64,000 nucleotides of DNA from Favolaschia claudopus (GCA_037176885.1 JAWWNJ010000018.1:1488001-1552000); one strand, 5' to 3'. Positions 53,323 to 64,000 are shown, counted from the first letter of the stretch. Notes: generated by a model from the sequence alone, not told the origin. A program made the numbers and translations.

Positions 53323-56300
53323 TTCTAGACCAAGCGAAGCACGGTGGCGAAGGAAATCGGCGGCGGGTAGGGACTTGGTTAGGCAGTCGGCGACGTTGTC
53401 GTGAGAAGGGACACGCGGGAGGATGATCTTTTGTTTGCAGATACCGTCGCGGATGTGGTGGTACCGAACGTCGATGTGTTTATTCCTCTCGTGGTCGACT
53501 TGGTCGTTTGCCATAATCCGAGCCGCGTCGTTGTCGCATAGGATGGGGATGGGACCGTCAAGTGGGATTTCGAGTCCGCGCGCCAACGAGCGTAACCAAT
53601 ACGCCTCGCGAGCAGCCTCCGACGCTGCGATGTACTCGGCCTCCGTCGACGACGCCGCTACGACACGCTGTTTGCGAGAAGCCCAAGTCACTGCGCCAGA
53701 ACCAAAAGAGAAGGTATACCCCATGATCGACTTCCTCTTTTCTGTGTCGTTCGCCCAGTCCGAGTCGCTAAAGCCCCGTGGAACACACTGACGCCCTCCC
53801 AATACTAACCCCATCTCTCTCGTGCCCTTGAGGTAGCGGACAACGCGAATGGCGGCCTGCCAGTGTGGCAACATGTAGCAGTCGAGGTAGGACGCGAGAG
53901 TGTTAACGGCGAAGGCAATATCAGGGCGAGTACCGATGGCGATATACATGAGGCTGCCGACGAGAGGGCGGTATGGGACTAGTGCCAGCCGGTCAGCGTC
54001 GGCAGCGCGCTCGTCAGCGGTAGGTCGCGATAGTTTTAGTTTGGCCTCCATGGGGTCGCGACGGGATACGCGTCGGTTTGACGGAATTGTTGGATAACGC
54101 GGTCGATGAGTGCAGTCTGGCTGAGTCGGGCTGTGAGACGCTCCGGGTCGCGGACGATTCGGATCCCAAGGCAGTAGTTGATGGCGCCGAGGTCGGATAT
54201 CGTCCATCGAGACCGGAGTTGACGTTTGAACCAGTCGTTCAGCTTCGGGGATGAGGATGCGCACGCCATGTCGTCGACGTGGACAAGTATGACGATGATT
54301 TCGCCCTCCGCCGTCCGATAGAAATATATGCACCACTCACACGTTAACCGCCGGAAACCCCATCCCAACATCGCGTCATTCAACTCCTTATTCCAACACC
54401 GCCCCGCCTGCTTCAACCCGTAGATCGCCCGCACCAACATCCACAACCACTTTTCCTTCCCCTCTTCCTCGAAGTGTCGCGGCTGGTAGGCGTATTGATA
54501 CTCGCTCTCCGGCAGCGGCGCGTTGAGGAAGGCAGTCTTCACGTCGACCTGTTAAACATCCCAGCCCGGCTGGCAGCAAGGTAGATCAGTGCGCGAAAAG
54601 ACTCGAGCCGGGCAGTCGGTGAGGTTGTATTGATGAAGTCTCTACCGTATACCTGACGGAATCCCTTCGCGCAGTATCGAACCTTGTGTCGAGTAACGTT
54701 GCCGTCGGCGTCGTGTTTTCGAACGTAGACGGGGCGGAGGTCAAGGATGGTCTTGTTGGGGGGAACGGTGGACGGGTCGACAAGTCGGTACACCCCCTGC
54801 TCCCGAAGCGAGGTGAGTTCTTCATGGGTCCCTTCTATCCATTTCGCGGCGTCCGGCGCGGCCATCGCCTCGTCGTAATTGCGCGGGTCGTTGGGGAACT
54901 CTACGTCGATCGGGTTATCAGCAAGGAAGGCGTTGAGGCTAGCCAGCATCGCGGTCTCCACGCCATCGTCGTCCTCGGGCGTATCCGCAATTACCTTGTC
55001 GTTGTCGCGTAGGATGCTAAGTTCGTCTTCCTCGGCGTCAACAGATTCGGCTTGTAGGGCTTGCGGGGGTCGCGCGGGACGGCGTTCGCGGGTGGACCGA
55101 CGTAGTGGGATGGGATCAGCCTCGGGGGGTACAGGCGTAGATTCGGCGGGCGGAGTGGAGGAGGTGCTAAGGGTGGGATCGTCGGAGGACTGGTCGCACG
55201 GAACGTTGGCTGAAGGCTCGGTAGGAGGGCGAGAACGAAGCTCGCAGAGGCGATCCTTGACCCATTTAACCGTAGCGATCTGTCCACTCTCGATGAATTT
55301 AACGTTTATGGAATTAAAAACTCGCCCGCTCTGTCTGTGCCAACAACGATACGCTTTGGCGTGGGGGGCGTAGCCAATAAGAACGCATTCGAAGGATCGA
55401 GGGTTGAGCTTCGGGTTGTGCGTCTCGTGCAGAACGAAGGCGCGACATCCAATCTCGCAAAGGTGGGAGACGTTGGGCTTGGTTCCCTCGAAGAGTTCAT
55501 GGGGAGTGCGGCGACCCGCGGCTTTGCTGGGTGTGCGTGCGTGCAAGTAGGCGGCTGTAACAACAAACTCGTCCCACAAATGGTTAGGTGCACCACAAGA
55601 GATGCGCATCGCCCTACCCTTCTCGTGCATCACCCGGTGGAACCGCTCGACCTTGCCGTTTTGCGCCGACGTATAGGGCGCCGTGAAACGCAACTCAATA
55701 CCCTTGCTCAGACACCACGCTTCCATCTCAAGAGACTTCAACTCGCCGTTGTCGATGTTGATCGTGCCCACGCGGTCGCCAGTCCGTGTTTCCATGATAG
55801 TCACCCAGGGTTTGAGATGGAGGAACGCGTCGGATTTATTAGGAATAGAGATACACCACCCCCGTGTGGAATGATCGTCAACAACGTCCATGATATACTC
55901 GTTTCCGCTTCTCGACCTCGTCCCAAAAGACCCGCTCAGATCAACAAATATCTTCTGCAGCCGTCGCGTCGCCTTTGTGTCGGCAGACTCGCGAATGGAC
56001 GGGATAGAGGCGTGTTCCTGTTTCCCAAGGATGCAGTCAACACAAGCGGGCGGGGGAACCGAGACATCGACGTCCATACCGTCGACTAAATCGTGCTGGT
56101 AGCTGTCGGCGCACACTTGGTGGTTGGCATGGCCGAAGCGTAGGTGCCAGCTGTGCAACGAGCGGGGAGCGGATGTGGCGGACGCGGCGGTAGGAGAGGC
56201 AGTCGAGTTGATAGAGCTCACGACCAGGGATGGGTTTTCCGAGACATACAAGGTTCTGGGTGGAGTCGAGGACACGGAGACCGTCGGGCGAGAAGTTGAA

Positions 56301-58203
56301 GGAGAATGCGCAGGATTTTGCGAGACGGACGACGGAGCAGAGGCGAAGATGGGCATTAGGGACGTACAGGACGTTCTCGAGAGTAAATTTATCGGTGATT
56401 ATGCTGCCGATACCGACGGCCTCGATGGAGGCGCCCACCCCCTTGATAGGACGGGAAGGAAGGAGGAGAAGTCGGTGCGGAAGGTAGATATATGGACATT
56501 AGCGCCAGAGTCGGCAAATATAGCGAATTCGTTGCCATCGGAGGCGAGGGCGTAAGACGCGTCGAAAGAGACGCTGACGTGAAGGTCGTCGGAGGCGGCG
56601 TAGGTGCCCCAGTCGGCGTCGGTCATGGCGGTGATGTCGTCGGTGACGAGATTCATGAAGGTGGCGGCGGCAGCGACGGGCGCCGAAGGGACGGGTGCTG
56701 CAGCCTGCGCCAACGCGGATGGAGGGACGGGAACTTCGTGTCCGAAGAACATGGTATAAGCCTTACCGTTCGGCTTAAACTTGATTTGTTTCTGCATATT
56801 CTTCTGCTTCTCCGCCTCGTTCCCGGGTTTCGTCTTGCGACGATCCGCCGCTTGCGCCGTCTTCGCTTTGTCAACCGACTTCCCCGCCATCCCACCCCCT
56901 GGCGCGATGCAGAAGGGCCAAATATGAGAAGACGGGTTCCTGCAGGTCTTGTTCACGCAGATCTCTCTCACCCGCGCCGAGCTCGCTGGTGCCGCGACGT
57001 AAGAAACGGGAGCCGCGGCGTAAACGACAGGAGCGGGAGCGGGAGCGGGAGTCGCAGTGTAGGCGGTGAGGTTCGACGAGCTGGATGAAGGCATTGACTC
57101 CTTGAAGTCGAGACGGCCTTCGATGATGTTGGAAGTGAGCCCGTCATTAGTGACGAAACCCACGGCAAGAGTGGGATAGCACTTCTACAGAGCCTTCAGC
57201 ATACAACAGACCACGAAATGGTCCATGTCGGGCATGCCCGAAGCATAAATGGACTTAGCGAGCTCCCGAATGCGTCTCGTAGTAGCGGAGAAGGACGCTT
57301 GGTCTTCGTAGTCGATGCTGAAAATTTCCTGCATGGCGCGTATCTGTCGACCAGGACCGCTGTTCGTGTGCCGAAGACGCAGCGCACGCCACGCATCAGC
57401 CGCAGTGGGGTAGTGCATGAAGTGCCCATGTTCCGCCACATCCGACACCTCGCGAAGGAAACAACGGATGACATGGTCGTTGTCGTTCCACGCGGCGTGA
57501 AGACGAGGATGGGTGTCGGGGGCGGGACATGGGTAGAGCCCAGTGAGATACTTGTCGGACGCGGCCTGCATACCCAAATCCTCCGCTCGAAATCCGCCCA
57601 GTTCCCGCGGCACAAGGAAAGTTTATCCTCCTCAGCCCACCCAGACGACGACAAGCTGATGACCTTGCAGCTGTGATCGTTCTCGGGGACGTAGGAGAAG
57701 TGCTGGGGTATCGCAGGAGGAGGAGGAGGAGCGGCAGGAGGAGCGGTTAAGTACGCCGGTGGGGAAGATACAGAGCCCGGCACCTGAGGAGGATGCTGGG
57801 GGTCGACAGAAGGCCACGAGGCGAGCGAGGTAGGGCGCCAAGACGGATAAGACGACATCTGCACAGGCGGCGGTGCTGGCTGAGGCGGCGGCGGCGGCAA
57901 GCTCACAACGTACTGTTGCTGCGGCTGCGGCGGCGGGCGAGCCTGAGGCACGTAAGGGCGCGGCGCTGGAGATGGATGACGAGCAGGTGGTGCGTTGTAG
58001 GGGACAGTGGGTTGTACAGGCGTATCAGGAAGGTGAGGCGTCGGCGAGTCAAAAGCACCGTCGAAAGCCGTAGGATTCACAAAGAGACCACTGTTCGCCA
58101 TAGAGAGAATTCGAGATGGGTTCAAGAAAGGGTTGTTCGAGCTCATGGAGCCCATAGATGGAAGGTTTCCCAAGTCGATGAGATTTCGGTTGTCGCTCGT
58201 CAT
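53320..58203 (-). pseudogene. Copia gag-pol, broken by frameshifts and one stop
   Basis: From ATG 58203: a proline-rich Gag start (MTSDNRNLIDLGNLPSMGS), Gag core (CFLREVSDVAEHGHFMHYPT), a CCHC-poor linker, protease FADSGANVHIS, the pre-integrase SWHLRFGHAN...CVDCILGKQ, and integrase D-D-E (FVDLSGSFG, NIDNGELKS, NGKVERFH). Reverse transcriptase shows DVKTAFLNAPL and ILVHVDDMAC, then RNase H DSDWANDTEKRKS and SSTEAEYIA, ending SLGLE at 53320. Breaks are single-base shifts at about 57575, 56437, 54550 and 54061 and an in-frame TAG at 57185-57187. Long open stretches remain between the breaks (605 codons for 56356-54539), so inactivation is recent or some shifts are sequencing errors in short homopolymers. 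Confidence 0.9.
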
Positions 58204-58321
58204 GGTTGAGGGTACGTAGGGACTCGCCCAGCGCAGAATCGAAAAAGAACGTCGGAAACGTAAAGAAAGAAGTCGTGGAAGCGCGTAGTTCAGAGATATA
58301 GACCTTTATAAGCCCATAACC

Positions 58322-58481
58322 TGTCAAGACTATACCTAAGACACTACTGTGAGTACTTACAAGCCGTCACTGCTCCCAAGATGTGGAAAGACGGTGAGAG
58401 GCAAGGTCACACGGTCACGACCTGTTATAGGTCGCGCCGTGTCACGCTCTAATCTACAAGTCCGTGACGCCAGAACCAACA
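58322..58481 (-). repeat. Copia 5' LTR
   Basis: 160 bp, TG...CA bounded in element orientation (TGTTGGTTCTGGCG...CTTGACA). It is followed by the 5-bp duplication CCATA on the outside and by GGTTATGGGC (likely primer-binding site) on the inside. Apart from the duplication in the 3' LTR and a few bases, the two LTRs match. Confidence 0.88.
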
Positions 58482-58568
58482 CCATATGGTGGACAACTCT
58501 TGGATCGTCTCCTACAACCCCTACCTCTCCGCTAAATACGACTGCCACATCATGTGTATCCCGTAGCG
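58482..58568 (+). pseudogene. Helitron Rep domain fragment (continuation)
   Basis: Directly after the copia element the frame resumes with HMVDNSWIVSYNPYLSAKYD and CHIMCIP, then TAG. Known Rep proteins have M-V-D-N-x-W-V-V-P-Y-N-P-x-L here, so removing the copia element and one CCATA restores a continuous Rep segment. The stop at 58566-58568 ends the match. Confidence 0.82.
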
Positions 58569-59699
58569 AAGCACGGGCTCACTGCTAGTCTATATTACAA
58601 TTGAGGACCCATTACGAGCTGGGCGTCGTGGAGGTGGCGATATGTACCAACGGGTGAGAAAAGATACATAGAACAAGTGAATTTTCAAAAGCCACGGGGT
58701 GGAGCCGGTACAAAGATTCTGAGATATGCAACGGCCGACGTTCGAAGAGCTTGAATATTTTATGAACACGAACACACCGGGAAAGAGCAATTTCAACGCA
58801 GCTGTCGTCGAGTAACATCGAGGGGAAACCAACTTTGTACAAGCCAAAGGACGGTTACTAAAGTAACTTACTTTTCCTGCCAAAATGTACGTTGCGTTAC
58901 TTTCGGCTGAGAAAGCGAGCTTTTCACGTAAAAGTAACTTTTGCTGATCTTACTTTGGCTGGCGGCGTCGACTAATCTTACTTTTATTTACTTTCTAGAT
59001 ACTTTCCTCTTCAAATCCACAGGAAATCATCAGGACACACTCCTGGAGGCTATGGGGTCAATCTGTAGTTTTAATCAAATCCGTAGAAAATGTGATTTCG
59101 GTGCAAAAGTGAAGAGAAAGATTGGTAGTCTCAGCGCCAGCCTGCCTGTCACGACAGGGTTCCCGAATTGGGATGTCGTGGCAGGCTGGCGCTGAGACAA
59201 AGATTGGAAGATTGAGACCTAGCTTTCTTTTTAGTCAAAGTAAAAAGCCGAGGAGCCTGAGTGTGAAAACTTTTTTGCACTTGAGTGTGAAAAAAGTTTG
59301 TGTCGGGCCGCAGAGGGTGGCTGTGAGATTGATGATGAATTGATCCCAAACTCGGCATTGGGACTTCAACAAAGCTTTGCTCCACGCCCCAGCTCTTTGA
59401 TGACGACAAGGCCATTCAGTGATCTGTCTAACCCGGTGAGTTGCTTCCCTTCTCTACCTCTTTTTCATTGTCCGTAGTGTGTTTCCGAGCCACGCAAGCT
59501 GTTAAAGTACGGCTGATCCAAGGCTGATCGTGATGGTGGCGAGATTTTGAAGGTCAGAATATTATTAAAAGTACTAGTATGTAGTACTGCAACTGTATTG
59601 TCCAGTACTTGAAATATATCCTGTTTTATACCTCTTCCATGGAGCTTCATAAGGAGTAAGGTGTCGGGATAGCTGGCTAGCTTGGTGGTACTTCCGGAC
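58569..59699. other. No gene; AAAGTAACTT repeats
   Basis: 58855-59000 repeats AAGTAACTTACTTTT-type blocks in both orientations. No coding sequence is supported. A small hairpin element is listed separately at 59128-59198. Confidence 0.3.
59128..59198. mobile_element. 71-bp hairpin element with 9-bp direct repeats
   Basis: Arms GTCTCAGCGCCAGCCTGCC and its exact inverse, plus an inner TGTC(A)CGACA/TGTCGTG pair, leave a small loop. AAAGATTGG occurs on both sides (59117-59125, 59199-59207), separated from the left arm by TA. It is too short to encode anything. The 9-bp duplication hints at a Mutator-like enzyme. Confidence 0.65.
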
Positions 59700-59935
59700 G
59701 AATCATTGCGAAGATCATGACAAAATGTCATGAAAAAACGTTAAATGTCATGAAAAAAACGTTAGGAACGGGCCCACAGTCGTTAGGAATTTCAGGACCC
59801 CCCGGATCGTAACGTTTCGTCATGAAATCCGACAAAAGATCATGAAATTCAACACAAATGAGCGACGAAATACCTAACACAAGGTCCTGAACAACATCAT
59901 GAATTTCAAAACCTTCCCTCTGCACAGTGGTGCAC
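59700..59935. repeat. TCATGA-rich repeat, second copy
   Basis: ATGTCATGAAAAAACGTTA occurs twice in tandem, followed by CATGAAATCC and CATGAAATTCA variants and CTGCACAGTGG. The style matches 1-200. It has no coding sequence. Confidence 0.45.
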
Positions 59936-60556
59936 TAGATAATGTTTGCCACACTTACTTCCAATAGTATTACCCTAGGGTCGTGACCAGCCTGCCTGCG
60001 ACTTGCAACGAGTTTTACTTTGGGGGAGGTTACGTCAACGACACTGTCCCATGTAAAAAATCGTTGTGCACGTAGTCAGACTGGTTACGAGTCCAGTATT
60101 ACCCGTCAGCGGACGGTCCCGCTCAGATCAAAGGGTGCTAAAGGCCTCAGCAACGGAAGAGTATTGTTGTCTACGAGCTAAGTAACATCCTTCTTAATAG
60201 AGAGGTTGCGCAAAAAGCCATACGAGCCATCTGGTGGCTTTTGGCGTGTGCGCAGCCGATGGCTCCAATGGCTGCTGATCTTGGGCATTCTGTTTACAAC
60301 TACATCAAAACCATCTGTGCTTATCTAGATAAAGCCCGGTGATGAACTGCGGACCTTCATGACGGGCAATACCCAGACAGTGAGGGAGAGACCACTCAAG
60401 CAGAGAAAACTGTTGTTGATGCCATAAATTAACCGTGGATTCTGGTGATTTGAGGAAGCCCATGACAGCTACTACACACTGTGCGGATATGTTGCATACA
60501 ATATAGGTATGATGCTTAAACGTCCATGTATTAGGAGCCATATGCTGCGCACACCG

Positions 60557-61375
60557 CTGTCGGAAAAATCAAAAAAGGGTTGTTGGGCCTGGGCAGGCCT
60601 TGTAAGGTCTAATAAGGCCGTCGGGGAAAAGGAGGGTTTACAAGGTTTAAATACGTACCAAATACTACATATAGGGCCTTATAACACATAATGGACCTTA
60701 TAGGGCCTAATGAGGCTTGTAAGGCCTTACAAGGCATGTTCGGCGGGGTTAAGCAAAAGTATTACCACTTCACCTTCTTTGTAAGGTGTCTGCTTGCACC
60801 TTGTCTTGACTTTCTAATACCACACTATCTATTTCTATTGTACTACGATGCTGACTCTAACAATTAATTCCTGGTTGCTTGCGAGAATCGAACGCTCGAC
60901 CTCTGCAGTGCGAATAAAACAATGGCAATGTATAATACTGCTATGCTAAGATAGCTTTACACAGAGAGAAATTTTGTTCCATATATGGCGTAGCTCTCGG
61001 ATACCTGTACAATTTCCCCATACCACAACAACTCAAGATATTGCTCGTACATTGACTGGTGATTCACTACACATGAGTATATGATCCCCTACATACTTTG
61101 AAATTCAAATCAGCCATCTTGGCATACAACCACAGCACAAATTATCAAAAACAATACAACTCTGAATTTTCGGCCGAAAAAGATGCAACAAAACCACACA
61201 TACCATGTCTCTAACAACCCCCAACTAAGTTTTGTAACCTCCGGGAAGTCAGCCTGGGAAGACCTAACCAGACCTTATCACACCTTATAAGGTCACCCCC
61301 CTCGAACCTTATTAGGCCTTATAAGGCCGTTAGGTGCTCCAAGGCCTTACCAGGCTTTTTCAATTTTTCCGACAG
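60557..61375. mobile_element. Nested element with CTGTCGGAAAAAT ends
   Basis: CTGTCGGAAAAATCAAAAAA and the inverse CTGTCGGAAAAATTGAAAAA bound an 819-bp segment. Both flanks are rich in AAGGCCTTATAAGG-type motifs facing inward. No target duplication is obvious. A tRNA-like sequence lies inside. Confidence 0.6.
60886..60957 (-). other. tRNA-like sequence (possible SINE head or tRNA relic)
   Basis: On the minus strand TAGCATAGCAGT matches the pol III A box (TRGCNNAGYNGG) at 11 of 12 positions. About 45 bases later GTTCGATTC matches the T-loop/B box. The acceptor stem does not pair and the anticodon stem is poor, so it is not a functional tRNA as written. Confidence 0.35.
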
Positions 61376-61422
61376 CCCAAAGCCATCTGGTGGCTCGTAT
61401 GGCTTTTGCGCAAACAGGTTAA

Positions 61423-61701
61423 TTAGGACACAAAGTCTGCGGACGCCCGTTCAGTTCCAGCGTTCATTTCTACGCATCGCTTGCGTACTGGACAATGCCA
61501 AACGTACCGTACTTTATAAGAACCTGTCTCAAACCATGCCTTGTCCTTAAGATTGTCGTTCCCCGGGACAAGGAATTCGGATAAATCATGGAGGCTGGGA
61601 GCCAATCGGACACAAGTTCCACCACTGATTACCACCGAATTGAGGCAACTTCGAGGACAATCAAGGACAATCTGATGAATTTTGCACCGAAGACGCATTT
61701 T
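61423..61701 (-). pseudogene. Unassigned protein fragment
   Basis: The minus strand reads NSVVISGGTCVRLAPSLHDL, SEFLVPGNDNLKDKAWFETG and SYKVRYVWHCP. It looks like protein and stays open for 93 codons, but I cannot name the family. It lies between two TIR elements and has no start or splice context. Confidence 0.3.
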
Positions 61702-61956
61702 CAACCTATTTCGGGGAACTTTCGGAAATCAGGGACCGGCAAGTGCACCTCAGCAAGCGAAGAACTGCATTCAAACTACATAACAAGCTTTCGCATTACT
61801 CAAAAGAGGTAGAGGGGCAACCTAGACGCGTGAAGAGATAAATTGCGAATTTTTGCGATTTTAGCTGATTTTTTGAGGGCTGGATCAGCGTCCGGATAAA
61901 ACGTCGACCTCTTGGAAGGCCTGGTTCGGATTCGGATGAGATCTTCCCCATTTGGG

Positions 61957-62700
61957 GTCCGGATAAGATGTCCCAAATCCCAGATTTTTCGGGGCAGGCA
62001 TCATAGGTGATTGTCAGAGGTCCTGTATACACTCACTACTTAGGTCTATATCAACAACAATCAGCCCAGCAATATCTCCCCGTGGTCTTCCGAGGCATTT
62101 GGCATAGATCCGACCAGTGTCGGGCATCTCGGATCAACCTTCCATACCGGCATCCTTGGTCTCCGAGCCGTCCAATGTTGGGATTTGACCTTGTATATGG
62201 TGCAGGTCATTCAGGACATAGACGGAATATGAGTGATAATCAACCATATGTATTGAACACCTATTTGACTTGGTCAATGTGAGTTTTAGGTGAGTGAATA
62301 TATTCAAATATATTCATAATATATTCGTATTCAGCCCCTATGAATATGAATACGATACACTACAAATACGATACGCCGCTGGCGTATTCAAAATTTCAGA
62401 ATATGTTTGAATATGAATACGATACGGAAAATTCGTATCGTATCGTATTTATAGCCAGCACTATGGAGACAAAACAGCTGTTACCCGGGTGGATGGTGAT
62501 GGAAAGGTCCTGGTATGACTGTATATTCTAAATCAGCATGCACCGAGCATGGGTTATGCCTTTTGCATCCCCAAACACGCAGAAAACCGCGGGACGGGCG
62601 AGCATCGGGATTTACCGCGGGTCCGGAGGACCCCCGACAACCACCTATGATGCCTGCCCCGGAAAATCCGGAATTTGGGACATCTTATCCGGACCCCAAA
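61957..62700. mobile_element. Element with about 75-bp inverted repeats, interrupting the next gene
   Basis: GGGGTCCGGATAAGATGTCC and GGGGCAGGCATCATAGGTG on the left recur inverted at 62620-62697. The spacer contains repeated ATTCGTATCGTATT/GAATACGATAC motifs at 62280-62460. Beyond the right end the DUF6729-like gene loses similarity (about 62725), so this insertion probably truncated it. Confidence 0.6.
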
Positions 62701-62724
62701 TTGGGCATTTGCTTTTGCTATAGT

Positions 62725-64000
62725 CAACGGCTTTGTTGCTGTGTCGCGCTCAATATAAATACGGTGTGCCAAGATAACGTCCGTGAAGAGACCCTTCAGA
62801 GAGGGAGCAGATGGCGGAGATCCAGCATAGCCATTCGGGTCATCGAATGCAGAGAAACACGAAAGACCCGTTTGGCCATAGGAGTTGGCAGCCGCAGTGT
62901 AGATGAGCTCACTGTCTGCATGGGAAAGATACTGAACTTGGGCGACCATTTCAGCAAATGGCGCAGCACCAAGCCTATGAGAAAAGCTGTTTCTCATGAG
63001 GCGAACCATGAGCTTTGAAATGGCACCGCGAGGTGAGATGTAGGCTGAAGAGTGAATTGATTTAGTCGACCAAGATAATACAACAGTCACAGAAATTCGT
63101 ACCGGGAAATGCAACTTGAACTTGACGTGGGAGCTGTGCTAAAACATGCGGGTCTGTACCCTGCCAACTTGTACCGCAACCTGGCTCATTCAAGCGCAGA
63201 CCATCACAAATGAACCGGTTTGTGAACAGAAAGAAGTCTTTCGGAATATGACGAACACGCCGCGCTATCGGATCGTCATTGAACCGTATAAAAATTTAAT
63301 GAAATGAACGGAGTACAGTTCTCAACCGCAACTCACCGTTTCGGGAAAGTGCCGCACCGCAAGTACAAATAAATCGCTTCGGGCATCCCGGAAGCAAGTA
63401 AGGAAGCCAGACAAATACATCGCGCAGGTAGAGGTCTCTTGGATTGAGACCAGTGCCCTTCATAGAATTGTGAAGAGCAAAGACAGGATGTGGTGGGCGG
63501 TCGAAAAAATCGCCCCGAACATAGCAAAGGGGCATTTGGTGAGTTTTTATCTCATTGTCAAGTCGTGCTTTTACCGCAACAAGTTGTTTGTGGATTTCGG
63601 AGTCGGTGCCAGTTTCAGCGGCATCGGATTCGGATTCCGCACCATTCCCATCGGGCTGCAGATAATCTAGAGCCTCATCTATGAGGCTGTCGTCGATTTG
63701 CCGATCGCCGGCTGCGATATCAGCATGCTCGTCATGTTCGGCAATAAATTGAAGCTCGGAATTCAGCTGTTTCCACTGCCCAGCAGCGAGTCCGGTGGCG
63801 GCTAAAGGGACAAGCACTTAAAATGCAGAAGACAGAGTATTTTGAAATCACATACGATCTGTAGACTGGTCTGGAACTGTCAATGGTGCCTGCGAGTAGA
63901 ATGCTGTAGTAGATGAAAGTGCAGTGTTGCCGCTTGTAATGCCGGAGCCGACAGACGAAGATTGTGGAGGAATGATTGCAGAGCTACTGGCAATCACACA
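62725..64000 (-). pseudogene. DUF6729-like gene, truncated 3' and running off the window
   Basis: Blocks in order from the right edge: SSTTAFYSQAPLTVPDQSTD, GQWKQLNSELQFIAEHDEHA, GDFFDRPPHPVFALHNSMKG, LNPRDLYLRDVFVWLPYLLP and PKRFICTCGAALSRNG. Then NDDPIARRVRHIPKDFFLFT, NEPGCGTSWQGTDPHVLAQL and ISPRGAISKLMVRLMRNSF. The Cys pattern (C-T-C ... C-G-T) and the N-S-M-K-G-T-G-L block match Agaricomycete DUF6729 proteins, which I recall as often carrying exonuclease or helicase domains downstream; those are missing here. The intron after SRNG has a good donor (GTGAGT) but its expected acceptor reads TATACG, not AG. The next intron (donor GTACGA, acceptor TTCAG) is in frame. The 3' end is lost at the inverted-repeat element ending near 62700. 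Confidence 0.6.

Larger units (their letters stand above)
52992..58481 (-). mobile_element. Complete Ty1/copia retrotransposon
   Basis: Two LTRs flank one gag-pol region and the 5-bp target CCATA is duplicated (52987-52991, 58482-58486). Next to the 5' LTR lies a primer-binding-site-like GGTTATGGGC, and next to the 3' LTR a purine run GAGGGGGTG. Gene order (Gag, protease, integrase, reverse transcriptase, RNase H) is that of copia. It inserted in the Helitron Rep frame. Confidence 0.93.
60202..61420. mobile_element. TIR element with TTGCGCAAAAGCC ends
   Basis: The left GGTTGCGCAAAAAGCCATAC and the inverse of GTATGGCTTTTGCGCAAACA are imperfect TIRs continuing through GAGCCATCTGGTGGC. TTAATAG and TTAATTAG lie just outside the two ends. 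Most of the interior is a second TIR element (60557-61375). Confidence 0.55.

Noticed and set aside
55337..56089. 250-codon plus-strand frame within the copia
   Set aside because: It is the antisense shadow of the integrase coding sequence on the minus strand.

Overview
The window looks like a gene-poor, transposon-dense piece of a basidiomycete genome, most likely an Agaricomycete (mushroom-forming fungus). The evidence is structural: coding exons are short and interrupted by 42-60 bp introns, and the recognisable families are typical of that class. These are a Plavaka/KDZ-type transposase, DUF6698, DUF6532-like and DUF6729-like proteins, a FunK1-type protein kinase, Helitron Rep and Pif1-like helicase pieces, a fungal polytopic membrane protein and a fungal P450. 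Family names come from recall of characteristic motifs, not from database searches. There are no bacterial-style operons, rRNA genes or CRISPR arrays.

Layout. 1-6 kb: a repeat, a cytochrome P450 pseudogene (+) whose heme-binding loop is deleted, and one apparently intact 10-exon membrane-protein gene (-). 6-11 kb: several terminal-inverted-repeat (TIR) elements and a DUF6698 gene (-) with a one-base frameshift. 11-16 kb: a decayed Helitron-type helicase fragment followed by three nested hAT-like elements and further inverted-repeat elements. 15.8-19 kb: an 8-exon Plavaka/KDZ-type transposase gene (-) that lacks its central catalytic part. 20-30 kb: truncated DUF6698 N-terminus, AT-hook exons, a Ty3/gypsy reverse-transcriptase fragment, GC-rich repeats and more miniature elements. 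30-37 kb: almost only TIR elements, several inserted in or against each other. 37.3-40.5 kb: a 3.2-kb Tc1/mariner-type element carrying a transposase and a second, convergent, multi-exon gene. 42.2-45.8 kb: a nearly perfect 3.6-kb palindrome. 46-50 kb: a FunK1-type kinase pseudogene and two copia fragments. 50.1-52.6 kb: an element bounded by mirrored arrays of a short ACAACTT/AAGTTGT motif, containing a DUF6532-like gene fragment. 52.6-58.6 kb: a copia retrotransposon with both LTRs and a 5-bp target duplication, inserted in a Helitron Rep open reading frame. 58.6-64 kb: more inverted-repeat elements, a tRNA-like sequence, and the start of a DUF6729-like gene (-) that runs off the right edge.

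How it fits together. I see no metabolic pathway or operon; the region is a landing site for successive insertions. Exact target-site duplications let many insertions be delimited and ordered: 8 bp for the hAT-like elements, TA for mariner-like ones, 5 bp for copia, 7 and 9 bp for others. Genes whose reconstructed splicing keeps one frame from ATG to stop are the membrane protein (4025-5475), the mariner accessory gene (38777-40246) and the internally deleted transposase gene (15835-18961). Most other coding sequence is truncated, frameshifted or split. The strongest candidates for something undescribed are the two-gene mariner element, the giant palindrome, and the element with mirrored subterminal AAGTTGT arrays.
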